Source of the DNA: Streptomyces sp. F63
GTDB taxonomy: Bacteria; Actinomycetota; Actinomycetes; Streptomycetales; Streptomycetaceae
NCBI RefSeq assembly: GCF_018070345.1
Contig: NZ_JAGPXX010000006.1
Location: forward strand, 186,001 to 250,000
Direction: 5' to 3'
DNA length: 64,000 nt
The notes below the pieces were generated by a model. That model did not search any database. It saw only the letters and a program-made list of their open reading frames with translations, and had not been told where the DNA came from. Numbering within the stretch: the first letter of the stretch is position 1; every line of letters begins with the position of its first letter. The translations under genes were made by a program, and so were the position numbers. Of the stretch, positions 52,789-61,061 are shown piece after piece.

Positions 52789-53199
52789 ATGCTACGACTA
52801 ACCGACTTCATCATCGACTGCCCGGACACGATGAAGCTGGCAGCCTTCTACTCCGAGGTGACGGGTCTCCCGGTCAAGGAGGACAGTAACGAGAACTGGG
52901 CCGGTATCCGGCTCGGCGAGATCGAACTGGCCTTCATCCGGGTGGCGGACTACCGCGCCCCGCAGTGGCCCGACGGCGAGCACCCCAAGCAGTTCCACCT
53001 CGACTTCGAGGTCGACGACATCGAGGCCGAACAGCGCCGCGTCCTGGCCCTCGGAGCGGCCCTGCAGCGGGACTGCGTCGGGCCCGACGGCTACGGCTTC
53101 CGCGTCTACACCGACCCCATCGGCCACCCCTTCTGCCTCTGCCGCAACAAGGGTGTCGTCTGGACCGATCAGGGCCCCGTCTGGCCCGAGCGCGACTAG
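52789..53199 (+). CDS. VOC-family (glyoxalase-like) protein
   Basis: A 136-residue vicinal-oxygen-chelate protein made of two beta-alpha-beta-beta-beta units. LTDFIIDCPDTMKLAAFYSEVTGLPV, WAGIRLGEIELAFIRV, FHLDFEVDDIEAEQRRVLALGA and VYTDPIGHPFCLC are typical. His in FHLDFEV and the final acidic strand are the usual metal positions. Members range from dioxygenases to drug-binding proteins; no specific role is visible. The ATG at 52789 has only a weak ribosome site (GCGGG). Confidence 0.9.
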   Translation: MLRLTDFIIDCPDTMKLAAFYSEVTGLPVKEDSNENWAGIRLGEIELAFIRVADYRAPQWPDGEHPKQFHLDFEVDDIEAEQRRVLALGAALQRDCVGPDGYGFRVYTDPIGHPFCLCRNKGVVWTDQGPVWPERD

Positions 53200-53226
53200 G
53201 CACTGCCTCTTGGATCCGTCCGCGAG

Positions 53227-53769
53227 ATGGTCATGCCCGTGATCGATGCCTGGGTGATCGATGACGGCAGCACCACCCCGGTGTCGTCCGAGGTGGTGCT
53301 GGAAACTCTTCGGGCCAGGATCGGCACGGGGCAGCTCGAAACGTGGCTGACCAGTTCGTCCGGCCGGTCTCTGGGCCTCGTGACGAACGCCGATCGGGCG
53401 ATGGCGGTGCTCCTCGATGGGGAGGACGATCCCGGCGAGCACGCTGTGGACCCGGGAGCCCACGGATCGAGTAAGGGCTTCGTCCTCGCCAACGGGCAGT
53501 ACGACGTGTACCCCAACGAGGACACCGTGCCGATCGGCGAAGCGTTCAGGATCGTGGAACACATCATCCGTGAGGGATCCCGACCACCGTTCACCCGGTG
53601 CCCGCCCACGACCGCGTGGTGTTCCTCAACCCGCTGGTCACCTCACCGCACATCGTCGTGGGCGAGGACACCTGCTACGACGACCCGGACGGCGCCACGG
53701 ACTACGAGCACCGCAACGTCCTCGGCGGACCTGCCCGGTCAGGGCCGCTGCCGCCGGGAGCCGAAGTAG
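53227..53769 (+). CDS. Imm1-like immunity protein, C-terminus replaced out of frame
   Basis: The first about 118 residues resemble the Imm1 family of polymorphic-toxin immunity proteins: LTSSSGRSLGLVTNADRAMAVLLDG, GSSKGFVLANGQYDVYPNEDTVPIGEAFRIVEHIIREG. Such proteins neutralise a partner nuclease or deaminase toxin. After about base 53578 the reading enters a piece of an acetyltransferase gene in the wrong frame and becomes meaningless, continuing to 53769 where it overlaps the SUKH gene on the other strand. The domain itself seems nearly complete, so it may still work. No toxin gene is next to it, but the SUKH protein that follows belongs to another immunity superfamily. Confidence 0.65.
   Translation: MVMPVIDAWVIDDGSTTPVSSEVVLETLRARIGTGQLETWLTSSSGRSLGLVTNADRAMAVLLDGEDDPGEHAVDPGAHGSSKGFVLANGQYDVYPNEDTVPIGEAFRIVEHIIREGSRPPFTRCPPTTAWCSSTRWSPHRTSSWARTPATTTRTAPRTTSTATSSADLPGQGRCRREPK
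53577..53726 (+). pseudogene. N-terminal fragment of a Vat/CatB-type O-acetyltransferase
   Basis: In the frame of 53580 the sequence reads PTTVHPVPAHDRVVFL, NPLVTSPHIVVGEDTCYDDP and EHRNVLGG, which is the start of hexapeptide-repeat xenobiotic acetyltransferases (streptogramin/chloramphenicol type). Only about 48 of the usual 210 residues are present and all hexapeptide repeats are missing. The fragment is in a different frame from the Imm1-like gene that runs into it, and its downstream end meets the SUKH gene. It is a relic left by deletion. Confidence 0.65.
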
Positions 53770-55643
53770 GCGTAGGCGAACCCCTCGTCCGCGTGGGGCG
53801 CCCGGGTCCACGAGCGGGTGGTGAAGGTGCGGAGCCTGCCCCGGGTCAGCGCGAAGCGGGGGAGCGAGAGCCCGATCTCGCTGTGCAGGGCTTCCAGCAA
53901 CCGCCGTTCACGGTCGAGTCCGGTGTCCTCCGGACGGAAGAGCCGGGCCGGGTCCAGGGCGCCGGGTATCGCGCCGGAGCGCTGGATCTCCGTGCCCCGT
54001 ACGGTGAACGCGTAGAGTTCCGCGCCCTGTTCGGCCACCGACAGGTGGAACGCGGCCGGGCGGCCGCCCGGGGACGTGCTCCCCGGGTCGCGCCACACCA
54101 CCACCGCGCGGCCGGACGCGGAGGCGGCCGGGGCGGGCGACAGGAACAGCTCCCCCAGGTGGGCGAGCGAGTGGCCGTCGAAGGCGAACGCCCACCCCTC
54201 GGCGGTGCGGCCGGCGGCGACCACGGGCCGGTCCTCCCAGAGTTCCACGCCCTCCCGCTCGTGGGGCCGCGGTGCCCGCCGGGACGCCTCGCGCGGGTCC
54301 ACGGGCGGGCTCAGTTCGGCGCCTTCCTCGCCGATCAGGGCGGGCAGGCGAGCGGGGTCGACTCCCTCGGCCCAGACGCAGCGGTATCCGTCGCGCGGCT
54401 GCCGGTTCGCGGCGGGCTCTGTCAGCCACGCAAGCCCGGGCGGGTCGAGAGCGGTCACCGGACCGGGAGCGGGCCCCGTCTCCCCCGACCGCGGTGTCGC
54501 GAGGATCTCCCGTCCGCGCTCCGGGGTGATCAGCGGACCGAGGACCGGATCGGCGAGCAGGCCGACCGGGGCGATCAGCGAGGGTCCGGGCGTCTCCCAC
54601 AGGGGCAGCGCCTCCCGCAGCATCCGCCACGCGGTGTCGGTCGCGCCCCGGACGGCCGACTCTTGGGCCTCGGCGACGGCCCGTCCCCACGGACCGGAAG
54701 GCGCGTAGCGGTGGGTGCCGTCCCGCAGTGCGCCCAGTACGGCCTCGGCGGTCCGCCGGGCGGCCCCGCGGGCGGCCATCATCCCGAGCCAGTGGTCGTC
54801 CCCGCCCGGCCGCCATGCGCCGCGTGACGGAGTCATGGCCTCCACGGGCAGGATCTCGGGCAGGTAGCGCGGGTCGGCGACCAGGCCGCCGTAGCCCCGG
54901 GGGCTGTGCGGGTCCAGCAGCTGCCGGATCTGGTTCAGCAGGACGGCGCTCCGCGGCCGTCCGAAGGACCGCGCCTCTTCGAGGAGAGGCAGTGCCTCCT
55001 CGTACCGTCCGCGCAGGGCCCGCAGGCGGGCGTCCTCCACGCGGGCGTCCTGGGCGCGCGTGGTCGCGTTCACGAAGTCGGGACTCTCGGCCCGATCGCT
55101 GTGGAAACCGCGGTACATGGCCTCCATGTAGGCACGGAACGACGGGTAACGGTCGGGGAGTTCACCGCCCCAGCCCTTGTAGAGGTAGAGCGCCCACTCG
55201 CCGTCCCGGCCGGTGTCGCCCGGGTCGAGCAGGGCGTGCGACATGTCGGAGTCCGTCTCCAGCCGGAGGGCCCGTCGCCACATGCCGGCCAGCAGGACGT
55301 CCTCCTCGCGCGGGTCGTCGCCCAGATTCTCCTCGTACAGCGGAGTCATGTCGTACGGATCCCGGAACCAGTCGATGTCGGCGGCGCCGCCGAGCTGATA
55401 GACCCCGGCCGTCTCGTCCACGTGCCACCCGTCGCTCACGGCCAGGAACTCCCGGTACGAGGGAGGCAGCCGCCGCCCCAGCCGTTTCTCGGCCGCGGCG
55501 ATCACCGCCTCGTCCGCCCCGGGCCGGCCCGGGCCCGCGGCGGTCCGCTCACCGTCCTCGTCCTCGTCCCCGTCGCCGCGCGGAACCCACTCCTCCTGCC
55601 AACGTCCCAGGAAGGCCCGCCAAGTGAAAGACTCGTCGCTCAT
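53739..55643 (-). CDS. SMI1/KNR4 (SUKH) family protein
   Basis: A 634-residue protein. Residues about 35-190 are the SUKH domain: AAEKRLGRRLPPSYREFLAVSDGWHV is the diagnostic start, followed by DIDWFRDPYDMTPLY and WALYLYKGWGGELPDRYPSF. The remaining 440 residues, with RGRYEEALPLLEEARSFG and several acidic/aromatic segments, are not assigned; two parts (from DGYRCVWAEGV and from DGHSLAHLGELF) may be further small domains. SUKH proteins often serve as immunity factors to secreted toxins. ATG 55643 overlaps the stop of a 34-codon reading (ATGA) that begins at 55743. Converges with the Imm1/Vat remains. Confidence 0.88.
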   Translation of the reverse strand: MSDESFTWRAFLGRWQEEWVPRGDGDEDEDGERTAAGPGRPGADEAVIAAAEKRLGRRLPPSYREFLAVSDGWHVDETAGVYQLGGAADIDWFRDPYDMTPLYEENLGDDPREEDVLLAGMWRRALRLETDSDMSHALLDPGDTGRDGEWALYLYKGWGGELPDRYPSFRAYMEAMYRGFHSDRAESPDFVNATTRAQDARVEDARLRALRGRYEEALPLLEEARSFGRPRSAVLLNQIRQLLDPHSPRGYGGLVADPRYLPEILPVEAMTPSRGAWRPGGDDHWLGMMAARGAARRTAEAVLGALRDGTHRYAPSGPWGRAVAEAQESAVRGATDTAWRMLREALPLWETPGPSLIAPVGLLADPVLGPLITPERGREILATPRSGETGPAPGPVTALDPPGLAWLTEPAANRQPRDGYRCVWAEGVDPARLPALIGEEGAELSPPVDPREASRRAPRPHEREGVELWEDRPVVAAGRTAEGWAFAFDGHSLAHLGELFLSPAPAASASGRAVVVWRDPGSTSPGGRPAAFHLSVAEQGAELYAFTVRGTEIQRSGAIPGALDPARLFRPEDTGLDRERRLLEALHSEIGLSLPRFALTRGRLRTFTTRSWTRAPHADEGFAYAYFGSRRQRP

Positions 55644-55743
55644 GCCCGGATGGTGTCACCCGGCACCGACAATGCACCGGCCCGTCCCCGGACACCCCCT
55701 CCGCCGGTCTCCAGGTGGAACGGCATCTTCTTGTAGGCGGGCA
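55640..55743 (-). CDS. Possible 34-residue reading coupled to the SUKH gene
   Basis: A short frame (MPAYKKMPFHLETGG...) from ATG 55743 whose TGA overlaps the SUKH start as ATGA. Its start resembles the end of the small protein at 58073-58378 (PAKMPWHPGT), so it may be a leftover of a duplicated copy. Its ribosome site is weak. Low confidence that it is translated on purpose. Confidence 0.25.
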
Positions 55744-55854
55744 TGGGACCCACTCTGCTGCACGAGTCACCGCGAACCGCAGCCGGGCCACAGCCAGCGG
55801 GGCAATGGGACGACCGGCGGACAACCGGAGGATACGCTTCCGCGGCGCGCTCGC

Positions 55855-55950
55855 CGCGGCCGTCACCCATCGCGACCCGGCATGCCCACGCGGCGGCCGT
55901 CTCGAAGAGCGCGTCGATCACACCGCTTCCGCCGTACTCCACTCCAGGCC
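55855..55950 (-). pseudogene. Fragment of a GNAT acetyltransferase gene (duplicate of 57492-58076)
   Basis: The minus strand reads GGSGVIDALFETAAAWACRV, matching GSGVIDALFEAAVGWAWSV of the intact GNAT gene at 57492-58076. The DNA match covers about 40 bases nearly without change (CTCGAAGAGCGCGTCGATCA in both). The rest of the gene is lost. With the short frame at 55640-55743 it suggests that the pair at 57492-58378 was once present twice, on each side of the serine hydrolase gene. Confidence 0.65.
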
Positions 55951-56007
55951 CGGCGTGAGGTCCCGCGAAGGGCTCCGCCGGCGCGTCCGGCGTGGACGGG
56001 CCCGGTC

Positions 56008-57305
56008 TCAGCCGCGGATGGCCCACTCGCCGGAGGAGAGGTCCGTGCCGGGCAGTCCCCGGGGAAGCAACTGCCGGGCGTCGGCGGCCGCTTCACGGGA
56101 CTCCGGGGTCCGGCAGAGTGCCTCGGCGAGGTGCCCGTTGATGGCCTCGTCGATCGGGCTCGGCTCCAGGGCGGTCCCGTCCTCGTTGAGGCGCTGGTAC
56201 TTCATGAGGTTCAGGCCCAGGGCGAACTGGCGCTCGCCGTCGCGGCTGGACAGGGCGATCGTGCCGGCGCCGAAGACCGCCCCGTCGTGGCCCCAGAAGC
56301 GGCCGCAACCGGGCAGGTCGAGCACATAGATGCCGAGGCCGTAGTCGATGCGGGCGGGGCCGGCCGCGACGGGGACCGTGCGCAGCATCTCGTCCAGGGC
56401 GGCGGGTCCGAGCAACCCGCCCGTCAGCAGGGCGCGGTAGAAGCGGTTCAGGTCGTCGGTCGTCGAGATGACCGCGCCCGCGGTGGACGCCCAGGACATG
56501 TCGTAGACGCTGTAGTCGCGAGGCGGGTCGATCAGGCCGTGGAACGACTCGTACATCCGGGAGTGCGGGCCCTTGATGTACGGGGTGCGGGGGTAGGAGG
56601 TGGCGCGCAGCCCGGCCCGGTCGATGACATGGCGGGTGATGTACGTCCCCGCGTCCTGGCCGGTGACCTTCTCCAGGAGCAGGCCGGCGATCACGTAGTT
56701 GGTGTTGGAGTACGATCCCGGCTGCTTGCCGGGCCGTCCCGTGGCGGGTGCCTCCAGACCGAGCCGCACCAGCTCTTCCGGCCGGATGGAACGGAAGCGT
56801 CCTTCGTCGAGGCTTTCGGCGGAGTTGACGGCGAGGGACGGGAAGGCGCCCAGGACGTAGTCGCCGATGCCGCTGGTGTGGTTGAGGAGCATCCGCACGG
56901 TCACGTCGCGGCCCCGCTCCCCGGGGACCAGGTCCGGGAGGTACTCGCCGATGGACGCGTCGAGCCGGATCCGGCCGCGTTCCACCTGCTGGAGCACCGC
57001 TACGGCGGTGAACGTCTTGCTGATGCTGCCCACTCGGTGGCGCATGCCGGGCCTGACAGGGCGCCCGGTGTGCACGTCGGCGATCCCGGACGCGCCGGTC
57101 CACCGCTCCGCCCCCTCGCGGACGGAGGAGTAGCTGCCGTACATGCCCGCTTCGTGAACGGCGCCCAGCGTGGTGCGCAGAGCGCCGCGGTCCAGGGGCT
57201 CGGCCGCCGGCGAGGCGGTTTCGGCTTTTTTTAGGCCGCCGGCGCCGCGGTGGCTGTCAGCAGCGTGGCGCCGAGGATGATTCCGGCGAGTCGGGTGATG
57301 CGCAA
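56008..57305 (-). pseudogene. Secreted D-alanyl-D-alanine carboxypeptidase-like serine hydrolase, frameshifted after the signal peptide
   Basis: The main frame (about 57230 to 56008, 407 codons) encodes a class C beta-lactamase/DD-peptidase fold with SISK (nucleophile Ser and Lys), YSNTN (YxN) and WGHDGAVFG (HxG). Its signal peptide lies in another frame: TTG 57305, after a strong GGAAGGA site, encodes LRITRLAGIILGATLLTATAAPAA and then meets TAA at 57233-57231, directly before a run of A bases. One extra base before the TAA would join the two frames. So the gene is broken by a one-base deletion, or the sequence has an error there. An internal ATG at 57144 would give a protein without export. 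The enzyme would act on peptidoglycan or exported esters. Confidence 0.8.
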
Positions 57306-57491
57306 GGTTGTTCCTTCCCCAGTGTCGAACGGGTGTCGGAGCAATCCTCATGGGCCCGGGCGCGGCCTCACATCCTTCTCGCGGATGATCGGCGGCGCAG
57401 TGCCGCGAACCCGGCGTCCGGCGTGGCTCTCCACGGGCCGGCCAACGCCCTCGCGGCACGCTCGGCGCGGCCGCCCGCCCCTCCGGCGCGC

Positions 57492-58076
57492 TCAGGAGAC
57501 GTCGGACACAGCCCCGGGCCTGTCGAGAACCAGTTCGCGCTCCACCTTGGCGGGGTCGCCCTTCACGGGCGCGGTCACCCCGGAGGGGGCGAATCCGTAC
57601 CGGCGGTAGAAGCGTTCGGCCCGCGCGTTGTCCTGGTGGACGTACAGCCGCGCCCTTGTCACGTCCTCGACCGACCACGCCCATCCGACGGCCGCCTCGA
57701 AGAGCGCGTCGATCACACCGCTGCCGCGGTGTTCGGGGCGCACGAAGACGCCGACAATGTGCGCCTGGCGCCGCTCGACGGCCGTGCCGAACGGGTCGAC
57801 GCCCCCCGCGTCCTCGATCAGCACCGTCACCGTGCCGGTCCAGGCTCCGTCCCGGCCGTCCTCGGCCACGAACTGGCGCACCCGCGTTCCGCCGGCCGCC
57901 GATCCCCTGGCCCGTTCCTGCCAGAAGGAGTCCGGCTTCGCGGCCGCCTGCTCGTACGTGTCGAGGAAGGCGATCGGAGCAGCCGGGTCCTTCAGCGCCA
58001 GGAGCCGCAACTCCTTCACCTCGGGCCACTCTTCGGCACGGATGGGGCGGACGGAGTGGCGCGGAACGTCGTTCAT
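57492..58076 (-). CDS. GNAT-family N-acetyltransferase
   Basis: A 194-residue acetyltransferase. VRPIRAEEWPEVKELRLLAL starts the fold; the acetyl-CoA motif is VFVRPEHRGSGVIDALFEAAVGWA and the last strand LYVHQDNARAERFYRRYGFAP. ATG 58076 overlaps the stop of the preceding small gene (ATGA). The family acetylates small amines or protein N-termini; substrate unknown. A fragment of a near-identical gene is found at 55855-55950. Confidence 0.92.
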   Translation of the reverse strand: MNDVPRHSVRPIRAEEWPEVKELRLLALKDPAAPIAFLDTYEQAAAKPDSFWQERARGSAAGGTRVRQFVAEDGRDGAWTGTVTVLIEDAGGVDPFGTAVERRQAHIVGVFVRPEHRGSGVIDALFEAAVGWAWSVEDVTRARLYVHQDNARAERFYRRYGFAPSGVTAPVKGDPAKVERELVLDRPGAVSDVS

Positions 58077-58378
58077 GCTGCCGGACCCCAGGGGAGGGCC
58101 GTTCCGGGGTGCCACGGCATTTTCGCAGGTAGGCAGTCGGGCGCGGATCCGTGTGGCGTGAGGTCGACGTCAAAGTGCAGCATCTCCGGGGTGCGGTGGA
58201 ACGGCCCCCGAGCATGCACAATCACCGTGCCGTGAGGCGCGAGTGCCTTGCGAAGGCATGCGGTGAGTTTCGCCTCTTCCTGGGGCGTGGCTTCGGCCCA
58301 AAGGGCCGGCCGGACGAGCCGGTAGGGCGCCAGGGCCACCGGTTCCCGTTCTCCGCCAGGCAGATCATCACGCGTCAT
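58073..58378 (-). CDS. Small unknown protein coupled to the GNAT gene
   Basis: A 101-residue soluble protein, not recognised. It contains APYRLVRPALWAEAT, CLRKALAPHGTVIVHARG, RTPEMLHFDVDLTPHG and ends PAKMPWHPGTALPWG. The helix-strand alternation suggests a small alpha/beta domain. Its stop overlaps the GNAT start (ATGA), which supports translation of both. ATG 58378 is the only start consistent with the domain. Confidence 0.7.
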   Translation of the reverse strand: MTRDDLPGGEREPVALAPYRLVRPALWAEATPQEEAKLTACLRKALAPHGTVIVHARGPFHRTPEMLHFDVDLTPHGSAPDCLPAKMPWHPGTALPWGPAA

Positions 58379-58523
58379 GGGACCGGTCTACCCCACGGCA
58401 GCCGACACTCGCGGCCCGGGCTCCCCCTACACGACGCCGGCCGGGGACGCCATCCCGCCACGGCCAACGCGGGGAAACAGGCGTCTTCGGCGCGGCCGTC
58501 GGTGCGGAGCAGCAGGCGGGTGG

Positions 58524-59426
58524 CTACCGGGCCGACGCGCCGATGAGTTCGTCGGCGGTCCACCGTGCGACACCGGCGGGGAAGGGGGCCGGCAGTCCGA
58601 GGACGATGTGCCGGAAACCGGCGTCGGTCGCCTCCGCGATCGCGTCCCGCGTGGTCTCCGGCCGGTCGTAGTCGACGGCCAGATGGATCGAGCGGGTGAT
58701 GGACGCGGGATCGCGGCCGAGCTCGGCGCAGTAGCGGTCCAGCAGGGCGCTGCGGTTGACGGCGTCGTCGATGCCGCCGCCGGGGATGTTCCACAGGTCG
58801 GCGTGCTCGGCGGCGATGCGCAGGGTCGCGGAGGAGCGGCCGCCGATGAGGATCGGCGGGTGCGGGCGCTGGACGGGCTTGGGGTTGCCGAACGCTCCGG
58901 TGAGCTGGTGGTGGGTGCCGTGGAAGTCGAACGGTTTCTCCTCGGTCCAGAGCCGGCGGATCACCGTGCAGGCTTCGGCGAGACTTCCGACGGCGTGCGC
59001 CGTGTCGTGGAAGGGCAGGCCGTGGGCCGTGTACTCCCGCCGGGCCAGGGGGTGGTCGGGGCGGGAGCCGACGCCGATGCCGAAGTCGAGACGTCCGCCG
59101 GAGACGATGTCGACGGTCGTGGCGATCTTGGCCAGCATCGCGGGGGGCCGGAACCGGTTGCTGGTCACCATGACGCCGAGCCGCAGGCGTTCCGTCCGGG
59201 CGGCCAGGGCCGCGAGCAGCGTCCAGCCCTCGTAGGCCGGTCCGTCCGGGTCGCCGCCGATCGGCATGAGGTGGTCGAACAGCCAGGCGTGCTCGATCCG
59301 CGGGATCGTGTCCGCCTCGCGCCAGACCCGCAGGACGTCGTGGTAGCCGACCTGCATGGGAGCGGTCATGATCCCGAAGCTGGGCCGGGGAGTGTGTGGT
59401 GGCGTGTGCGGTGGTGGGTGTGGCAT
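58524..59426 (-). CDS. LLM-class F420/FMN-dependent oxidoreductase
   Basis: A 300-residue luciferase-fold protein of the F420-dependent type. After about 22 Pro/His-rich residues: WLFDHLMPIGGDP, EGWTLLAALAARTERLRLGVMVTSNRFRPPAMLAKIATTVDIVSGGRLDFGIGVG, GLPFHDTAHAVGSLAEACTVIRRLW, and PILIGGRSSATLRIAAEHADLWNIPG. The GGRxxxGIGxG block and the bulge after LGVMVT are typical of F420 binders. ATG 59426 is taken as the start because AGGA lies about ten bases before it; an inner ATG at MTAPMQVG is an alternative. Reaction unknown. 389 bases of non-coding DNA separate it from the aldo-keto reductase upstream. Confidence 0.92.
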   Translation of the reverse strand: MPHPPPHTPPHTPRPSFGIMTAPMQVGYHDVLRVWREADTIPRIEHAWLFDHLMPIGGDPDGPAYEGWTLLAALAARTERLRLGVMVTSNRFRPPAMLAKIATTVDIVSGGRLDFGIGVGSRPDHPLARREYTAHGLPFHDTAHAVGSLAEACTVIRRLWTEEKPFDFHGTHHQLTGAFGNPKPVQRPHPPILIGGRSSATLRIAAEHADLWNIPGGGIDDAVNRSALLDRYCAELGRDPASITRSIHLAVDYDRPETTRDAIAEATDAGFRHIVLGLPAPFPAGVARWTADELIGASAR

Positions 59427-59815
59427 GGGGCTGGGGTCCTTTCGACGGCCGCAGCGCCGGACGGGCGCCTGGCGAAGGGCAGTTGGGATGGGGAGGGAAG
59501 GGACGGGGCGGAAGGAGAGGACGGGGTGACGCGCCACGGGCCGGGTTGGCCGAGAGCGCGGCGTCCGGCGTGACGAACCGCCGCCCGGACGGCCTTGTCC
59601 GCCTCCTCCGCCTCCTCCGCCCCGGCCGCTCCGGGTGCCCCGGCCGTCCGGGCCACCCCGGCACCTGGGCCGCACCCGGGCCGTCCCCCGGCCCCGGTCT
59701 CCTGGGCAGCCCCGGCGGGTGCCGGTGAGCCGGCGGGGTATCACCTGCTCGCCGGCACCCGTGTGGTGCGCCGGGGACCGGGACGGGGGGAGGGGCGGCC
59801 GGTTCCCGCAGACGG
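59427..59815. other. Intergenic region without a supported gene
   Basis: 389 bases between two leftward oxidoreductase genes. It contains the terminator at 59716-59761 and, further left, low-complexity GC-rich DNA (CCTCCTCCGCCTCCTCCGCC) with meaningless readings. The promoter of the luciferase-fold gene should be near 59440-59530. Confidence 0.5.
59716..59761 (-). terminator. Hairpin downstream of the aldo-keto reductase gene
   Basis: CGGGTGCCGGTGAGC (59716-59730) pairs with GCTCGCCGGCACCCG (59747-59761), 14 of 15 positions, around a 16-base loop. It lies 55 bases after the aldo-keto reductase stop. Confidence 0.7.
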
Positions 59816-60835
59816 TCAGCGGCGCCGCAGCGAGGCGTCCAGCAGGGAGGGCGGGGTGTCGAACTTCTCGTGCGGGGCGAGGTCCGTGCCGGGAGCGACG
59901 ATGGCGTCGATCGCGTCGAGGACGTCGGCGGAGAGCACGGTGCCGGCCGCGGTGGTCTGCGCGTGCAGATGGTCCAGGGTGCGTGGGCCGATGAGCGCGC
60001 TGGTCACGGCCGGGTGTGCGGTCACGAAGCCGAGGGCGAGCTGGATCATCGTCAGGCCGGCCCCGTCGGCGACCTTCGCGAGCTGTTCGACGGCGTCGAG
60101 GCGGGCCCGGTTGACGGGGAGGCTCGTGTCGAAGCGTTCCGGCATGAACGCCGCGCGGCTGGTCGTGATCTCCCGGCCCGCGCGGACCGCGCCCGACAGC
60201 CAGCCGGACGCCAGCGGGCTCCACACCAGCACCCCGAGCCCGTACCGCTCCGTCACGGGCAGGACGTGGGTCTCGATGCCGCGCTGCAGGATCGAGTAGC
60301 TCGGCTGTTCGGTGACGTACCGGCTCAGGCGGTGCTCGTGGGCGGCCCACTGGGCCTCGACGATGCGGTGGGCGGGGAAGGTCGAGGAACCGAAGTAGCG
60401 GATTTTTCCGGCGCGTTGGAGGTCGGTCAGCGCCGACAGGGTCTCCTCGTCGCTGGTGTCCGGGTCCCACCGGTGGATCTGGTAGAGGTCGACGTGGTCG
60501 ACGCCGAGGCGGCGCAGGCTGTCGTCCAGCGCGGTGACCAGCCAGCGGCGCGAGCTGCCCCGGTGGTTGCGCTCCTCGCTCATCGGCATGGCGGCCTTGG
60601 TGGCCAGCACGATGTCGTCGCGGCGGCCGGCGATGGCCTTGCCGACCATCTCCTCCGACTCGCCCCGGCCGTACATGTCGGCGGTGTCGATGAGGTTGAT
60701 CCCCGCCTCCAGGGCGGCGTCGACGATGGCGGTGGCCTCGTCCTGGGTGGTGCGCCCGATCGCGCCGAAGTTCATGGCGCCGAGTGCGAGGGTGCTGACC
60801 TGGACGCCGGTGCGGCCCAGGGTGCGGTACTGCAT
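59816..60835 (-). CDS. Aldo-keto reductase
   Basis: A 339-residue NADPH-dependent reductase with a TIM barrel. LGRTGVQVSTLALGAMNFG starts the fold; NLIDTADMYGRGESEEMVG has the catalytic Asp and Tyr; LATKAAMPMSEERNHRG has the Lys; YQIHRWDPDT has the His; VWSPLASGWLSG and SALIGPRTLDHL bind the cofactor. It fits the AKR subgroup acting on aldehydes in actinobacteria. It is divergent from a TetR gene, with two perfect palindromes between them, and is probably repressed by it. Confidence 0.95.
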   Translation of the reverse strand: MQYRTLGRTGVQVSTLALGAMNFGAIGRTTQDEATAIVDAALEAGINLIDTADMYGRGESEEMVGKAIAGRRDDIVLATKAAMPMSEERNHRGSSRRWLVTALDDSLRRLGVDHVDLYQIHRWDPDTSDEETLSALTDLQRAGKIRYFGSSTFPAHRIVEAQWAAHEHRLSRYVTEQPSYSILQRGIETHVLPVTERYGLGVLVWSPLASGWLSGAVRAGREITTSRAAFMPERFDTSLPVNRARLDAVEQLAKVADGAGLTMIQLALGFVTAHPAVTSALIGPRTLDHLHAQTTAAGTVLSADVLDAIDAIVAPGTDLAPHEKFDTPPSLLDASLRRR

Positions 60836-60986
60836 GGGCTGTCTCCTCAGTGAGTGATCGCGTCATCGCGCATGAGGCGCGGATGGAGCGCGGGAGTGGC
60901 GCGGCTGCGCGGTGCGGGCGGTGCGGGCGGCGCAGCGCATGGCATGGCTTGGTGGCCGGGCCCCGGCTCTGGCATGATGCACAAAG

Positions 60987-61001
60987 CGGAACCCCGTTCC
61001 G
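60987..61001. promoter_or_regulatory. TetR-type operator 1
   Basis: CGGAAC-CCC-GTTCCG, a perfect 6-3-6 palindrome in the divergent promoter of the aldo-keto reductase and tetR genes. Confidence 0.85.
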
Positions 61002-61013
61002 GAAGAGACGATA

Positions 61014-61028
61014 CGGAACTCGGTTCCG
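61014..61028. promoter_or_regulatory. TetR-type operator 2
   Basis: CGGAAC-TCG-GTTCCG, a perfect 6-3-6 palindrome with the same arms as operator 1. Centre-to-centre distance is 27 bases. It ends 33 bases before the tetR start, so autoregulation is likely. Confidence 0.85.
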
Positions 61029-61061
61029 CTTTGGCAAGCGTGAGGGGAGAGGAGCGGCGCG

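Noticed and set aside
57226-57233. Programmed frameshifting or transcript slippage at the A-run of the secreted hydrolase
   Set aside because: The stop codon comes before the run in the signal-peptide frame, so slippage on the run could not bypass it.
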